Source: Paraburkholderia polaris (GTDB lineage: Bacteria > Pseudomonadota > Gammaproteobacteria > Burkholderiales > Burkholderiaceae). From it: DNA of 64,000 bases. The notes under the pieces were generated by a model that saw nothing but the letters and a program-made list of their open reading frames with translations, did not search any database and had not been told where the DNA came from. Shown here piece after piece: positions 55,830-64,000 of this stretch. Within the stretch, counting starts at the first letter, position 1. Every line of letters starts with the position of its first letter. Both the position numbers and the translations under genes were made by a program. The stretch lies in contig NZ_JABBGJ010000009.1 in assembly GCF_012927345.1 (NCBI RefSeq), positions 62,001 to 126,000 on the forward strand, written 5' to 3'.

Positions 55830-56393
55830 ATGAACAACAAAAAAAATGCTTTGCGTGGTCTGGCTCTAAAAGGGGCTTGCGCCGCTGTACTGGTTGGCGT
55901 TTCCGGGTTGGCTACGGCTGACCAGTTCGGCATCCAGTTTGCGGTCGGTACCGGTGACCATCACTTCAAAAAATACGATCTCGGCTTCGTTTGGGATCCA
56001 AATCTGACGTGGTGGCAGATCGGCGACTGGCACTTTGCGCTGATCGGTGAGGCGCATGCGGCTTGGTGGCACACCGACGAGGCGGACATCCACAAAAACA
56101 TTGGGGAATTCGGCGTGACGCCGATCATCCGCTTCATCAAGGGAACGGGTGCGATCCGTCCGTTTATCGAAGCGGGGGCGGGTGTCCGCCTGTTGACGAG
56201 TCCCACGGTCTCGTCAGACTACACCTACTCCACAGCGTTTCAATTCACGCCCGTGGTGGGTGCCGGCGTGCAGTTCGGCACTCACCAGCAGTATCAGGCG
56301 GGCTACCGCTTCCAGCATATTTCCAACGGCGGTATCAAAGAGCCGAATCCTGGTATAAATTTCCACCAGCTATATTTGCAATATAACTTCTGA
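55830..56393 (+). CDS. pagL: PagL-type lipid A 3-O-deacylase
   Basis: 187-residue outer-membrane beta-barrel: signal peptide ending LATA-DQ, then alternating strands and a terminal aromatic (YLQYNF). The catalytic FQHISNG motif gives His163 and Ser165. It would remove the 3-O acyl chain of lipid A in the outer membrane. The position equivalent to the acidic member of the Pseudomonas triad appears to be Asn177 (PNPGIN). Start lacks a clear Shine-Dalgarno. Confidence 0.87.
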   Translation: MNNKKNALRGLALKGACAAVLVGVSGLATADQFGIQFAVGTGDHHFKKYDLGFVWDPNLTWWQIGDWHFALIGEAHAAWWHTDEADIHKNIGEFGVTPIIRFIKGTGAIRPFIEAGAGVRLLTSPTVSSDYTYSTAFQFTPVVGAGVQFGTHQQYQAGYRFQHISNGGIKEPNPGINFHQLYLQYNF

Positions 56394-56436
56394 CGACCGT
56401 GGCCACGTTCGGCTTACCGGTGCGAGGGGCTGAGCA

Positions 56437-56820
56437 ATGGCGGCAAAGATAATCGAAGCGATTCGCGGGCTCGAGCGAGAGCGCTTTCGTGCGATGGTCG
56501 ACGGCGACGGGCAGTCGCTCGATGCGCTGCTCGCGGACAATGTGAGCTATGTCCATACGAACGGCAAGCGCGAAACTAAGCGGCAGTTCATCGACGGTAT
56601 TACCGCGGGGCGCCGCCGCTATCGGCAGATCGAGGTGCAGTCGCAAGAGGTGCTGCTGGTGGGACGTGAGACCTGCGTTGTCACCGGGCGCGCGCTGATC
56701 GAAATGGAAGCGAACAACGGGGCGCTGCTGTTTCCGATCGCGTACACGGCGATTCATACACAGGAAGACGGGCAATGGCGTCTGATCGCCTGGCAGGCGA
56801 CGCGCTGCGCGATCGAGTGA
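56437..56820 (+). CDS. NTF2-like (SnoaL/DUF4440) protein
   Basis: 127 residues with a cone-shaped NTF2 fold pattern (FRAMVDGDGQSLDALLADNVSYVH; FIDGITAGRRRYR; YTAIHTQEDGQWRLIAWQAT). A generic small-molecule-binding or isomerase fold; no substrate can be named. 43 nt after pagL, possibly co-transcribed. Confidence 0.85.
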   Translation: MAAKIIEAIRGLERERFRAMVDGDGQSLDALLADNVSYVHTNGKRETKRQFIDGITAGRRRYRQIEVQSQEVLLVGRETCVVTGRALIEMEANNGALLFPIAYTAIHTQEDGQWRLIAWQATRCAIE

Positions 56821-57015
56821 GCCTTTTGAGCTCACTCCGTTTCGCGGGTTGCGCTTGGTGAGCGCCTCGTGAGCGCTCGAATCGCACGGGCAGGCGGGTT
56901 GCACCGCCCGTGCTGCATTTGCCGCCTGCCGGATTTGGCTCGCGAATTTTGATGTAATCGCGCAGCCACGAGCGCGATCCCAAGCTGCGAGGGGGGGCGC
57001 CCCGCTTCAGGTCAC

Positions 57016-58053
57016 TCAAGCAGCTACGCGCTGCAGATCCTCATCTCTCCACACCGGCCGCTTCGCCGCGTCACCCGCATACGGATGCCGCGGATGCACC
57101 GGAATCTGGTTGCAGCGCTCGACCACGCGCCGCACCGCATCAATATCGGAGAAGTCGAGGCCCGGGTCGACGCCCTGCGCGTGAAGGTTCATCGCGACCG
57201 TAACGAGGTCCACGTTGCCGGTGCGCTCACCGCTGCCGAACAGACATCCTTCGACACGATCCGCGCCCGCCAGCAGCGCCAGTTCCGTAGCGGCCACGGC
57301 GGTGCCGCGATCGTTATGCGGATGCACCGACAGCACGATGCTGTCGCGATAGCCGAGATTGCGGTCCATCCATTCGATCTGATCGGCGAACACGTTGGGT
57401 GTCGCGGCCTCGACGCTCGCGGGCAAGTTGACGATCATCTTGTGATCGCGCGTGGGCCGCCACGTCTGCGCCACCGCGTCGCATACTTCGCGCGCGTACG
57501 GGAGCTCGGTCGTGTTGAAAGTTTCGGGCGAATACTGGAACGTCCAGTGCGTGTCGGGCCGCGCTTGGGCGTGTTCCTTGATGATGCGTGTGCCTTCCAC
57601 CGCCAGCGCCTTGATTTTGTCCTTCGACTGGTTGAAGACGATCTTGCGAAACGACGGGCAGATCGCGTTGTACAGATGCACGATGGCGCGCGGCGCGCCT
57701 TCGAGCGATTCGAACGTGCGCGCAATCAGTTCTGCGCGTGAGGGCACGAACACTTCGATCGTCACGTCGTCGGGAATGCGCTTTTCTTCGATCAGTTTGC
57801 GGACGAAATCAAAGTCGGTTTGCGAGGCCGACGGGAAACCGACTTCGATCTCCTTGAAGCCAATCGCCACCAGCATCTCGAAGAATTCGAGCTTTTGCGC
57901 GGCATTCATCGGCTCGATCAGCGCCTGGTTGCCGTCACGCAGATCGGTGCTCATCCAGATCGGCGCCTGGTTGATCGTGCGGCTCGGCCACTTGCGGCCG
58001 GTGAGACGCACAGCGGGGAAGGGACGGTATTTCTCAGCGGGATTGCGCAACAT
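57016..58053 (-). CDS. leuA: 2-isopropylmalate synthase-like, C-terminally truncated
   Basis: 345 residues equal to the catalytic barrel of the long (about 560-residue) LeuA type: [67 protein letters not shown] and [14 protein letters not shown]. Right after YAGD the similarity stops and 17 unrelated residues ([17 protein letters not shown]) end the frame, so the GSHQDAI segment and the regulatory domain are missing. Leucine synthesis activity is doubtful; probably a paralogue or decaying copy. Confidence 0.85.
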   Translation of the reverse strand: MLRNPAEKYRPFPAVRLTGRKWPSRTINQAPIWMSTDLRDGNQALIEPMNAAQKLEFFEMLVAIGFKEIEVGFPSASQTDFDFVRKLIEEKRIPDDVTIEVFVPSRAELIARTFESLEGAPRAIVHLYNAICPSFRKIVFNQSKDKIKALAVEGTRIIKEHAQARPDTHWTFQYSPETFNTTELPYAREVCDAVAQTWRPTRDHKMIVNLPASVEAATPNVFADQIEWMDRNLGYRDSIVLSVHPHNDRGTAVAATELALLAGADRVEGCLFGSGERTGNVDLVTVAMNLHAQGVDPGLDFSDIDAVRRVVERCNQIPVHPRHPYAGDAAKRPVWRDEDLQRVAA

Positions 58054-58576
58054 GATGAGCCTCGTTCGTTGTGTCGTATGCGAAAGGGTGTGGCCTCGAG
58101 CGGCTGGCGGGCTGCCACGGATGCACGGCCCGCCAGCCGGTGGCTAGCGGTAACAACGAACGGGCGCGAACGAACAACGTCATGGTGACGGCGAAAACGA
58201 ACGTGGATGATGCCCATGCAACGTGCATTTGACCCTCGCGCTTCGTCCGAACGGTAAACGGACGAATGCAAACGACTACAGGTTGTGAAGAACTACGGTC
58301 GGGAGTGAAACTGGAACTGCGGAACTGCTTTGAGGACCGCGCCTTGGGCAACTAATTTGGGTAATTAGGCTGCCAACGTGCGGCGCTACGCCTGACTTAC
58401 GCTAGACGTAGCGATAGGGGCCGCGCTAGGCGGCCGGAGGTAATTCGGAGGGTGTTCGGAAGGGAACGCATAGGTCTAATGTATGACGGCTCGTAGGCGC
58501 CTGTCAACCAGCGGCCGACATATTCGGCGCGTGAGTGCGACCCCGCAAGCGCTGCGTCGCACTCACACCGCGCCCG
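58054..58576 (-). other. long leader/intergenic region upstream of the leuA-like gene
   Basis: 523 bp without an established gene. On the minus strand, short frames starting near 58220 contain clustered Leu codons including rare TTA and CTA, or in another frame many Ile and Val codons, followed by an 11-bp GC hairpin GGCTGGCGGGC/GCCCGCCAGCC at 58104-58139. This resembles a branched-chain amino acid attenuator, but no T-run follows the hairpin. Confidence 0.35.
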
Positions 58577-59548
58577 TTACACGGGCGTTTTCGCGACGTC
58601 GACGATCAGCTCCACCTGGCGTTCGATCGCACTCGGCACGGGCGCTTCGCCGCGCAGCACGGCACCAATCCACGCGGCCGTGGTCAGGGCGTCGCGAGCT
58701 TCGGGCAAGTCGACTTCAGGCGCGTCGGGCGACGAGCGCTCGTGCGGCACGCGCGTTTCGCAGATGCCGTCATGCAGCCAATCCACTTGCACCTGGCGCC
58801 GCGTATCGGCCACCGCTTCGCCTTCGGTGCCGCGCGCGAGCAGGGCGCCGCCCGCTGCGGCGTCCGGATGCGTGTTGAACAACTGCGTGAGACTGTCGCG
58901 ATACGGCGGATGCGTGTAGTTCACGAGCCGCAGCCCCGCCGGCGCGAACGGTTGCAGGATTTTCACGAGCGTATGCGTTGAATTGCGCACGCCCATGCGC
59001 CGGCGCAGCGAGAGCAGGCGCGCGAGCTTCGGTGCGAGGACGTCGATCGGCGCGAACGCGAGACGCCGCTCGGCGAGGCCGTCTTCGATATCGGCGTGCG
59101 ATCGCGCGTGCGGGATCTGCAGATGCGTGAAGATTTCGGCGCTCGTCACGCGGCCCGGATCTTCGGTGACGCCATGCACCAGTACCGGCACACCCTCGCG
59201 CGCCAGCAGCAGCGCAAGCAGCGGCACTAGGTTGGGCTGTTTGCGCGCGCCGTTGTATGTGGGTATCGATACGGGCCGGAACGTCGCGTGCGGCAAATGA
59301 ATCGGTTCGAACGACGCGTGCGCGCCGGCCAGCATGGCGGCGAGTTCGTCGGCGGTTTCGCCCTTCACGCGATACGCGAGCAGCACGGCGCCGAGTTCGA
59401 GATCGGCCACGCGGCCGTCCAGCATCGCGGTGTAGAGCGCGCGCGTATCTTCAGCGGTCAGGGCGCGGGCGCCGTTCGGGCCGCGGCCGATTTCCTTGAT
59501 ATAGCGGGCGCAGGGGAAAGGATTGGCGGTGTCGGTGGAGTCAGTCAT
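58577..59548 (-). CDS. ybiB: YbiB-like DNA-binding protein (TrpD2 family)
   Basis: 323 residues with the anthranilate-phosphoribosyltransferase fold (IKEIGRGPNGARALT, VLVHGVTEDPGRVTSAEI, GVRNSTHTLVKIL). YbiB/TrpD2 proteins lack the enzyme activity and bind DNA; in E. coli ybiB belongs to the LexA regulon. ATG 59548 is the natural start; upstream frame is unsupported. Confidence 0.9.
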   Translation of the reverse strand: MTDSTDTANPFPCARYIKEIGRGPNGARALTAEDTRALYTAMLDGRVADLELGAVLLAYRVKGETADELAAMLAGAHASFEPIHLPHATFRPVSIPTYNGARKQPNLVPLLALLLAREGVPVLVHGVTEDPGRVTSAEIFTHLQIPHARSHADIEDGLAERRLAFAPIDVLAPKLARLLSLRRRMGVRNSTHTLVKILQPFAPAGLRLVNYTHPPYRDSLTQLFNTHPDAAAGGALLARGTEGEAVADTRRQVQVDWLHDGICETRVPHERSSPDAPEVDLPEARDALTTAAWIGAVLRGEAPVPSAIERQVELIVDVAKTPV

Positions 59549-59904
59549 CGGGCGCAGTGGGACGGGGTGGCGGCCGCCTTTGGGTGGTGGGCCACGGTAT
59601 TCGAAGGATGCTATTCGGTGTGAGTATCGCATCTATGGCGAACTGGCGAACTGGCGAACTGGCGAACTGGCGAACTGGCGACCCGGCGACCCGGCGACCC
59701 GGCGACCCGGCGACCCGGCAAACCGGCAAACCGGCAAACCGGCAAACCGGCAAACCGGCAAACCGGCAAACCGGCGAGACGATCCGCCGGGCTCGCCGGA
59801 TCGCGCGCGATCGTGCCGATCGGCTGCGCCGCGCTTTGCTGCGCGTTACACTCGTTGTTTTATCGCCGCGCAGGCGCGGCACAATCCAAAAAACGGAGAA
59901 CGGG
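59549..59904. other. divergent intergenic region carrying an 8-bp repeat array
   Basis: 356 bp between ybiB and the hydrolase gene, 136 bp of which is the tandem repeat described next. Promoters for both genes should lie here, but I cannot identify a convincing -35/-10 pair. Confidence 0.6.
59638..59773 (+). repeat. 8-bp tandem repeat, 17 units in three homogeneous blocks
   Basis: Five copies of GCGAACTG (59638-59677), five of GCGACCCG (59678-59717) and seven of GCAAACCG (59718-59773), all in register. Because 8 is not a multiple of three the array is open in a frame joined to the hydrolase gene, giving 8-residue peptide repeats, but the real start of that gene is at 59905. Confidence 0.97.
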
Positions 59905-60603
<699 letters not shown>

Positions 60604-60629
60604 AGCGCGGTTTGGGGGAGACACACAAC

Positions 60630-61274
60630 ATGAAGCTTTACAGCTACTTCCGGAGTTCGGCGTCTTATCGCGTGCGCATCGCGCTGAACGTGAAGAACCT
60701 GCCCTACGACTACGTGCCGGTGCACCTCGTGCGAGAGGGCGGCGAGCAGTTGAAGCCCGAGTACCGCAAGGTGAACGTGGACGGTATTGTGCCCACGCTC
60801 GTCGACGGCAACGAAGTGATGCCGCAGTCGCTTGCGATCATCGAGTATCTGGAGGAAACGCATCCGGAGCCGCCGCTATTGCCCGGTACGCCGGCCGAGC
60901 GCGCGTACGTGCGCTCGGTAGCGTTGCAGGTGGCGTGCGAGATTCATCCGCTCAACAATCTGCGCGTGTTGAAGTATCTGAAACACACGCTGCGTGTCGA
61001 CGACGACGCGAAAGACGCGTGGTACAAGCATTGGATCGAAGCGGGCTTTGCGACGCTCGAGGCGCATCTGGCGGGCGATTCGCGCACCGGCAAGCTGTGC
61101 TTCGGCGACACCCCGACGTTGGCCGACGCCTGTCTGATTCCGCAGGTGTTCAACGCGCAGCGCTTCAAAGTGGACACGGCGAAGTTTCCGACGATTCAGC
61201 GCATCTACGATCACGCGATGCAACTCGACGCGTTCGCTCGTGCAGCGCCGGGTGTTCAGCCCGACGCGGAATGA
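60630..61274 (+). CDS. maiA: maleylacetoacetate/maleylpyruvate isomerase (zeta-class GST)
   Basis: 214 residues; zeta-GST signature SYFRSSASYRVRIAL with the catalytic Ser region, GIVPTLVDG, and CEIHPLNNLRVLKYL. Glutathione-dependent cis-trans isomerase. 26 nt after the hydrolase gene, GGGGGAG precedes the ATG. No ring-cleaving dioxygenase is adjacent. Confidence 0.92.
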   Translation: MKLYSYFRSSASYRVRIALNVKNLPYDYVPVHLVREGGEQLKPEYRKVNVDGIVPTLVDGNEVMPQSLAIIEYLEETHPEPPLLPGTPAERAYVRSVALQVACEIHPLNNLRVLKYLKHTLRVDDDAKDAWYKHWIEAGFATLEAHLAGDSRTGKLCFGDTPTLADACLIPQVFNAQRFKVDTAKFPTIQRIYDHAMQLDAFARAAPGVQPDAE

Positions 61275-61291
61275 TGCGGTGGTTTGAATGA

Positions 61292-61321
61292 AAAAAGGGC
61301 GCTCGGATGGGCGCCCTTTTT
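61292..61321. terminator. bidirectional terminator maiA / ftsY
   Basis: 11-bp stem AAAAAGGGCGC/GCGCCCTTTTT with 8-nt loop, between convergent genes. Confidence 0.94.
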
Positions 61322-61349
61322 GCTTGTTCTGCGACGAGTGTTGCTGTGT

Positions 61350-62507
61350 TCAACCGCCCAGCAGCGCGTCGGAAAACTCTTCCGCGCTGAAAGGCTGCAA
61401 GTCCTCCACCTTTTCGCCGACGCCGATGAAGTACACCGGAATCGGACGCTGACGCGCGATCGCCGCGAGAATGCCGCCCTTCGCGGTGCCGTCGAGTTTG
61501 GTGACGATCAGGCCGGTGAGGCCGAGCGCGTCGTCGAAGGCTTTCACTTGCGCAAGCGCATTCTGACCGGTGTTCGCATCGATCACCAGCAGCACCTCAT
61601 GCGGCGCGCCATCTTGCGCCTTGCCGATCACGCGCTTCACCTTGCGCAGTTCTTCCATCAGATGCAGCTGGGTCGGCAGACGGCCGGCCGTGTCCGCCAT
61701 CATGACGTCGATCTTGCGCGCACGCGCGGCGCCAACCGCGTCGAAAATCACGGCGGCCGGGTCGCCGCTTTCCTGCGATACGACCGTCACCTTGTTGCGC
61801 TCGCCCCAGATTGCGAGTTGCTCGCGCGCCGCGGCGCGGAAGGTATCGCCCGCGGCCAGCAGCACCGATTGATCGAAGCTTTGCAGATGCTTGGCGAGCT
61901 TGCCGATGCTGGTGGTTTTGCCCGCACCGTTGACGCCCGCGATCATCATGACCAGCGGTTGTGCGCGGCCGAGCATCAGCGATTTTTCCAGCGGCTTGAG
62001 CAGCTCAATGAGCAGCGTGCGCAGCGCCGCTTTCACCTGCTGAGGATCGGTGAGGCGCTCGGTGCGCACTTTCTCGCGCAGCGATTCGAGCAGGAACTCG
62101 GTGGCTTCGACACCCGCATCCGACATCAGCAGTGCGGTCTCGAGTTCTTCGTACAAATCCTCGTCGATCTTCGTACCGACGAAAATGCCGGTCAGGCTCG
62201 AACTCGTTTTCGACAGGCCGGTCTTCAGGCGCGTGAGCCACGAGCGCTTGGCGCTTGCGTCCTGCATAGGTGGCGGGACGATTTCGACGGCGGTTGCTTC
62301 GGGTTCGGGCTCGTTTGTGGACACAGCAGCCGCCGGCTGCGTATCGACGCTAACCGGGGCCACCGGCCGCGGCTCCGACTGCGCGACGGGCGCAGCCGGT
62401 GCCCCTACGGCGGGTTCAGGCGCCAAGGCTTCCGGCGCCGTCTGCGATTCTTCTGGCGCGTTATCGGACTCTTTCGAACCCTTGAATCGTTTGAAAAAGC
62501 TGAACAT
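61350..62507 (-). CDS. ftsY: signal recognition particle receptor FtsY
   Basis: 385 residues. Acidic Pro/Ala/Glu-rich A domain (residues 1-90), then N and G domains with GVNGAGKTTSIGKLA (P loop), DTAGRLPTQ, TKLDGTAKGG. SRP receptor at the inner membrane for co-translational targeting. ATG 62507 starts MFSFFKRFKG; a frame from 62705 is not supported. Divergent from rsmD. Confidence 0.95.
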   Translation of the reverse strand: MFSFFKRFKGSKESDNAPEESQTAPEALAPEPAVGAPAAPVAQSEPRPVAPVSVDTQPAAAVSTNEPEPEATAVEIVPPPMQDASAKRSWLTRLKTGLSKTSSSLTGIFVGTKIDEDLYEELETALLMSDAGVEATEFLLESLREKVRTERLTDPQQVKAALRTLLIELLKPLEKSLMLGRAQPLVMMIAGVNGAGKTTSIGKLAKHLQSFDQSVLLAAGDTFRAAAREQLAIWGERNKVTVVSQESGDPAAVIFDAVGAARARKIDVMMADTAGRLPTQLHLMEELRKVKRVIGKAQDGAPHEVLLVIDANTGQNALAQVKAFDDALGLTGLIVTKLDGTAKGGILAAIARQRPIPVYFIGVGEKVEDLQPFSAEEFSDALLGG

Positions 62508-62747
62508 GATCTGGCGTGGTGAGAGCGCGCGCCGATGCGCGCAGCCGGGACAAGCCCCGGGGGAGCGCAGGCAGCGTTGCGATGCGGGATGCAAGGCGCT
62601 GGAAGCCGCACATTTTATCAGGCGCGCCGCCACCCGTCGTATTGGCCGAACGGCCAGGCTGGACGCCGCGCGCCCCTGTGGTAACGTTGGCCCTCCAGCC
62701 CACACGCATCGGCGTCGCGGGCGTCTCTATAACGTATTCGAAACTGC

Positions 62748-63362
62748 ATGCCCCGTTCTGCTCCTTCACGCGCCCACGGCGCTTCGTCCAAAGGCGGCAA
62801 GCCGCACGCCATCCGCATCATTGGCGGCGACTGGAAGCGCACGCCGCTGCCCGTGCTCGACCTCGACGGCCTGCGCCCCACGCCTGACCGCGTGCGCGAA
62901 ACGCTGTTCAACTGGCTCGGCCAACGGCTGGACGGCCAGCGCTGCCTCGATCTGTTCGCCGGCAGCGGCGCGCTCGGCTTCGAGGCCGCCTCGCGCGGCG
63001 CGGCACGGGTCTTGATGGTCGAGCGCAACGCGCGGGCCGCGAGCCAGCTACGCTCGAACCAGGAGCGCCTGTCGGCGCGGACGATCGAAATCGCGGAAGC
63101 CGACGGCTTGCGCCTCGCGGCAAGTCTCGCACCGGGATCGTTCGACGTGGTTTTCCTCGATCCGCCGTTCGGCGACGATCTGCTCGACAAGGCGCTCGCT
63201 CTGGCCGTGCCGCTGCTGAGCCCGGAAGGTTTTCTGTATGTGGAGGCGGGCGCTACGCTCGAGCTCGAGGGGAACGAGACGCTGGCCGGTTGGGAAATCG
63301 TGCGGCAAGGCAAAGCGGGCGCTGTCCACTTTCATTTGCTGCAGCGCGAAAATAAGGAATAA
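62748..63362 (+). CDS. rsmD: 16S rRNA (guanine-966-N2)-methyltransferase
   Basis: 204 residues, class I methyltransferase: RIIGGDWKRTPLP, RETLFNWLG, DLFAGSGALGFEAASRGA (SAM site) and the N-methylation motif FLDPPFGDDLL. rsmD-coaD order is conserved. Confidence 0.95.
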   Translation: MPRSAPSRAHGASSKGGKPHAIRIIGGDWKRTPLPVLDLDGLRPTPDRVRETLFNWLGQRLDGQRCLDLFAGSGALGFEAASRGAARVLMVERNARAASQLRSNQERLSARTIEIAEADGLRLAASLAPGSFDVVFLDPPFGDDLLDKALALAVPLLSPEGFLYVEAGATLELEGNETLAGWEIVRQGKAGAVHFHLLQRENKE

Positions 63363-63475
63363 TGCGCGTTCCAAAACAAGCAGCGGATGGGTTACCGTCA
63401 CGCGTGCGGTCGGTGCCAAATGCGTCGCGTGGACGCTTTGACGTGCCTTTTGTCTGAAGAGAGAGGAGAAGTCTC

Positions 63476-63991
63476 ATGGTAGTCGCCGTGTACCCGGGCA
63501 CGTTCGACCCGCTGACGCGCGGTCACGAAGACCTCGTTCGACGCGCGTCGAGCATTTTCGACACGCTGGTGGTGGGCGTTGCCGACAGTCGCAACAAGAA
63601 GCCATTTTTCACCCTGAAAGAGCGTCTCGACATTGCTCATGAAGTGCTCGGGCACTACCCGAACGTTCAGGTGATGAGCTTCAAAGGGCTATTGAAGGAC
63701 TTTGTCCGCAACAATAACGCTCGGGTGATCGTGCGTGGCCTGCGCGCCGTCTCGGACTTCGAATATGAGTTCCAGATGGCCGGCATGAACCGCTATCTGC
63801 TGCCGGACGTCGAAACCATGTTCATGACGCCGTCCGATCAATACCAGTTCATCTCCGGCACCATCGTGCGTGAAATCGCGCAACTGGGCGGCGACGTCAG
63901 CAAGTTCGTGTTCCCGTCGGTCGAAAAGCGGCTGAAGGAAAAGGTTGCTGCGCTGGATTCGAATGACGGCGCTTCGGCGGCACAACCGTAA
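63476..63991 (+). CDS. coaD: phosphopantetheine adenylyltransferase
   Basis: 171 residues; penultimate step of coenzyme A synthesis. [19 protein letters not shown] (HxGH-type nucleotidyltransferase motif), [16 protein letters not shown] and the second motif [22 protein letters not shown] precedes the ATG. Window ends 9 nt after the stop. Confidence 0.97.
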   Translation: MVVAVYPGTFDPLTRGHEDLVRRASSIFDTLVVGVADSRNKKPFFTLKERLDIAHEVLGHYPNVQVMSFKGLLKDFVRNNNARVIVRGLRAVSDFEYEFQMAGMNRYLLPDVETMFMTPSDQYQFISGTIVREIAQLGGDVSKFVFPSVEKRLKEKVAALDSNDGASAAQP

Positions 63992-64000
63992 CCGGCGTAA

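Noticed and set aside
56681..57019. Minus-strand 112-codon frame next to the truncated leuA as a transposase or leuA remnant
   Set aside because: Overlaps the NTF2-like gene, shows no LeuA C-terminal or transposase motif that I can recognise.
58034..58351. 105-codon minus-strand frame upstream of leuA as a protein gene
   Set aside because: Overlaps the leuA start, poor composition; only its early Leu-rich part is interesting as a possible leader.
59638..59773. CRISPR array
   Set aside because: Units are 8 bp and directly adjacent with no spacers; no cas genes.
59557..59904. N-terminal extension of the hydrolase through the tandem repeat
   Set aside because: The open frame only exists because the repeat lacks stops; the conserved protein begins MSYVFPP at 59905 with its own Shine-Dalgarno.

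Overview
The window is a GC-rich, densely coded stretch of a betaproteobacterial chromosome. Protein sequences, gene order (aa3 oxidase cta cluster with twin small proteins, gshA-gshB-EIIA-ptsH-ptsI, cydP-cydA-cydB-cydX) and the CIRCE-controlled rpoH all point to Burkholderia sensu lato, most likely Paraburkholderia. It is core chromosome: I see no phage, insertion sequence, CRISPR array, rRNA or tRNA gene.

Layout. 1-5.1 kb: C4-dicarboxylate uptake, dctA with its own sigma-54 promoter, followed by the sensor/regulator pair dctB-dctD that should drive it. 5.2-8.9 kb: a TlpA-like thioredoxin, a small lipoprotein, a ComM/YifB ATPase and ubiK. 8.9-11.3 kb: nitrogen signalling, glnK-amtB behind a perfect sigma-54 promoter and an NtrC-type palindrome. 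11.4-17.1 kb: glutathione synthesis (gshA, gshB) and a partial PTS (EIIA-Man, HPr, EI). 17.2-26.2 kb: housekeeping genes (moeB-like, ctpA, gpmA, rhodanese, grxC, secB, gpsA, macro domain, trmL, comF, bioC-like).

26.5-37.2 kb: a complete aa3 cytochrome c oxidase locus: DUF2244, ctaC (a triple fusion with cytochrome c and OmpA domains), ctaD, a 44-residue small assembly protein, ctaG, a DUF2970 protein, ctaE, a twin-TM protein on the other strand, SURF1, a Sco-like CxxxC protein, ctaA, ctaB and a Sco lipoprotein. 37.2-41.5 kb: YciI, a chemoreceptor, an orphan MetQ-type binding protein and a MarR-GNAT fusion.

41.6-49.4 kb: a self-contained N-acetylglucosamine PTS regulon: GntR/UTRA regulator, nagA, a SIS-type NagB-II, an EIIA-HPr-EI fusion and nagE. 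Its promoter overlaps TGGTATT-type repeats like those of Xanthomonas NagQ. 49.5-54.2 kb: a secreted DUF1996 protein and the cytochrome bd operon including the two tiny subunits CydP and CydX. 54.5-56.8 kb: rpoH with a perfect CIRCE operator, a PagL-type lipid A deacylase and an NTF2-like protein. 57.0-64.0 kb: a leuA-like gene missing its C-terminal third, ybiB, a remarkable three-block 8-bp tandem repeat, a fumarylpyruvate hydrolase/maleylpyruvate isomerase-type pair, ftsY, rsmD and coaD.

No single locus is a clearly undescribed system. The features that best repay a second look are a 9-codon leader ORF with a strong Shine-Dalgarno in the dctA transcript, the 17-unit 8-bp repeat at 59.6 kb, the truncated leuA with a possible attenuator-like leader, a palindrome with a T-run in the rpoH/pagL gap, an inactive second EIIB-like domain on NagE, and a Cys-containing tandem duplication at the C-terminus of the EIIA-Man protein.
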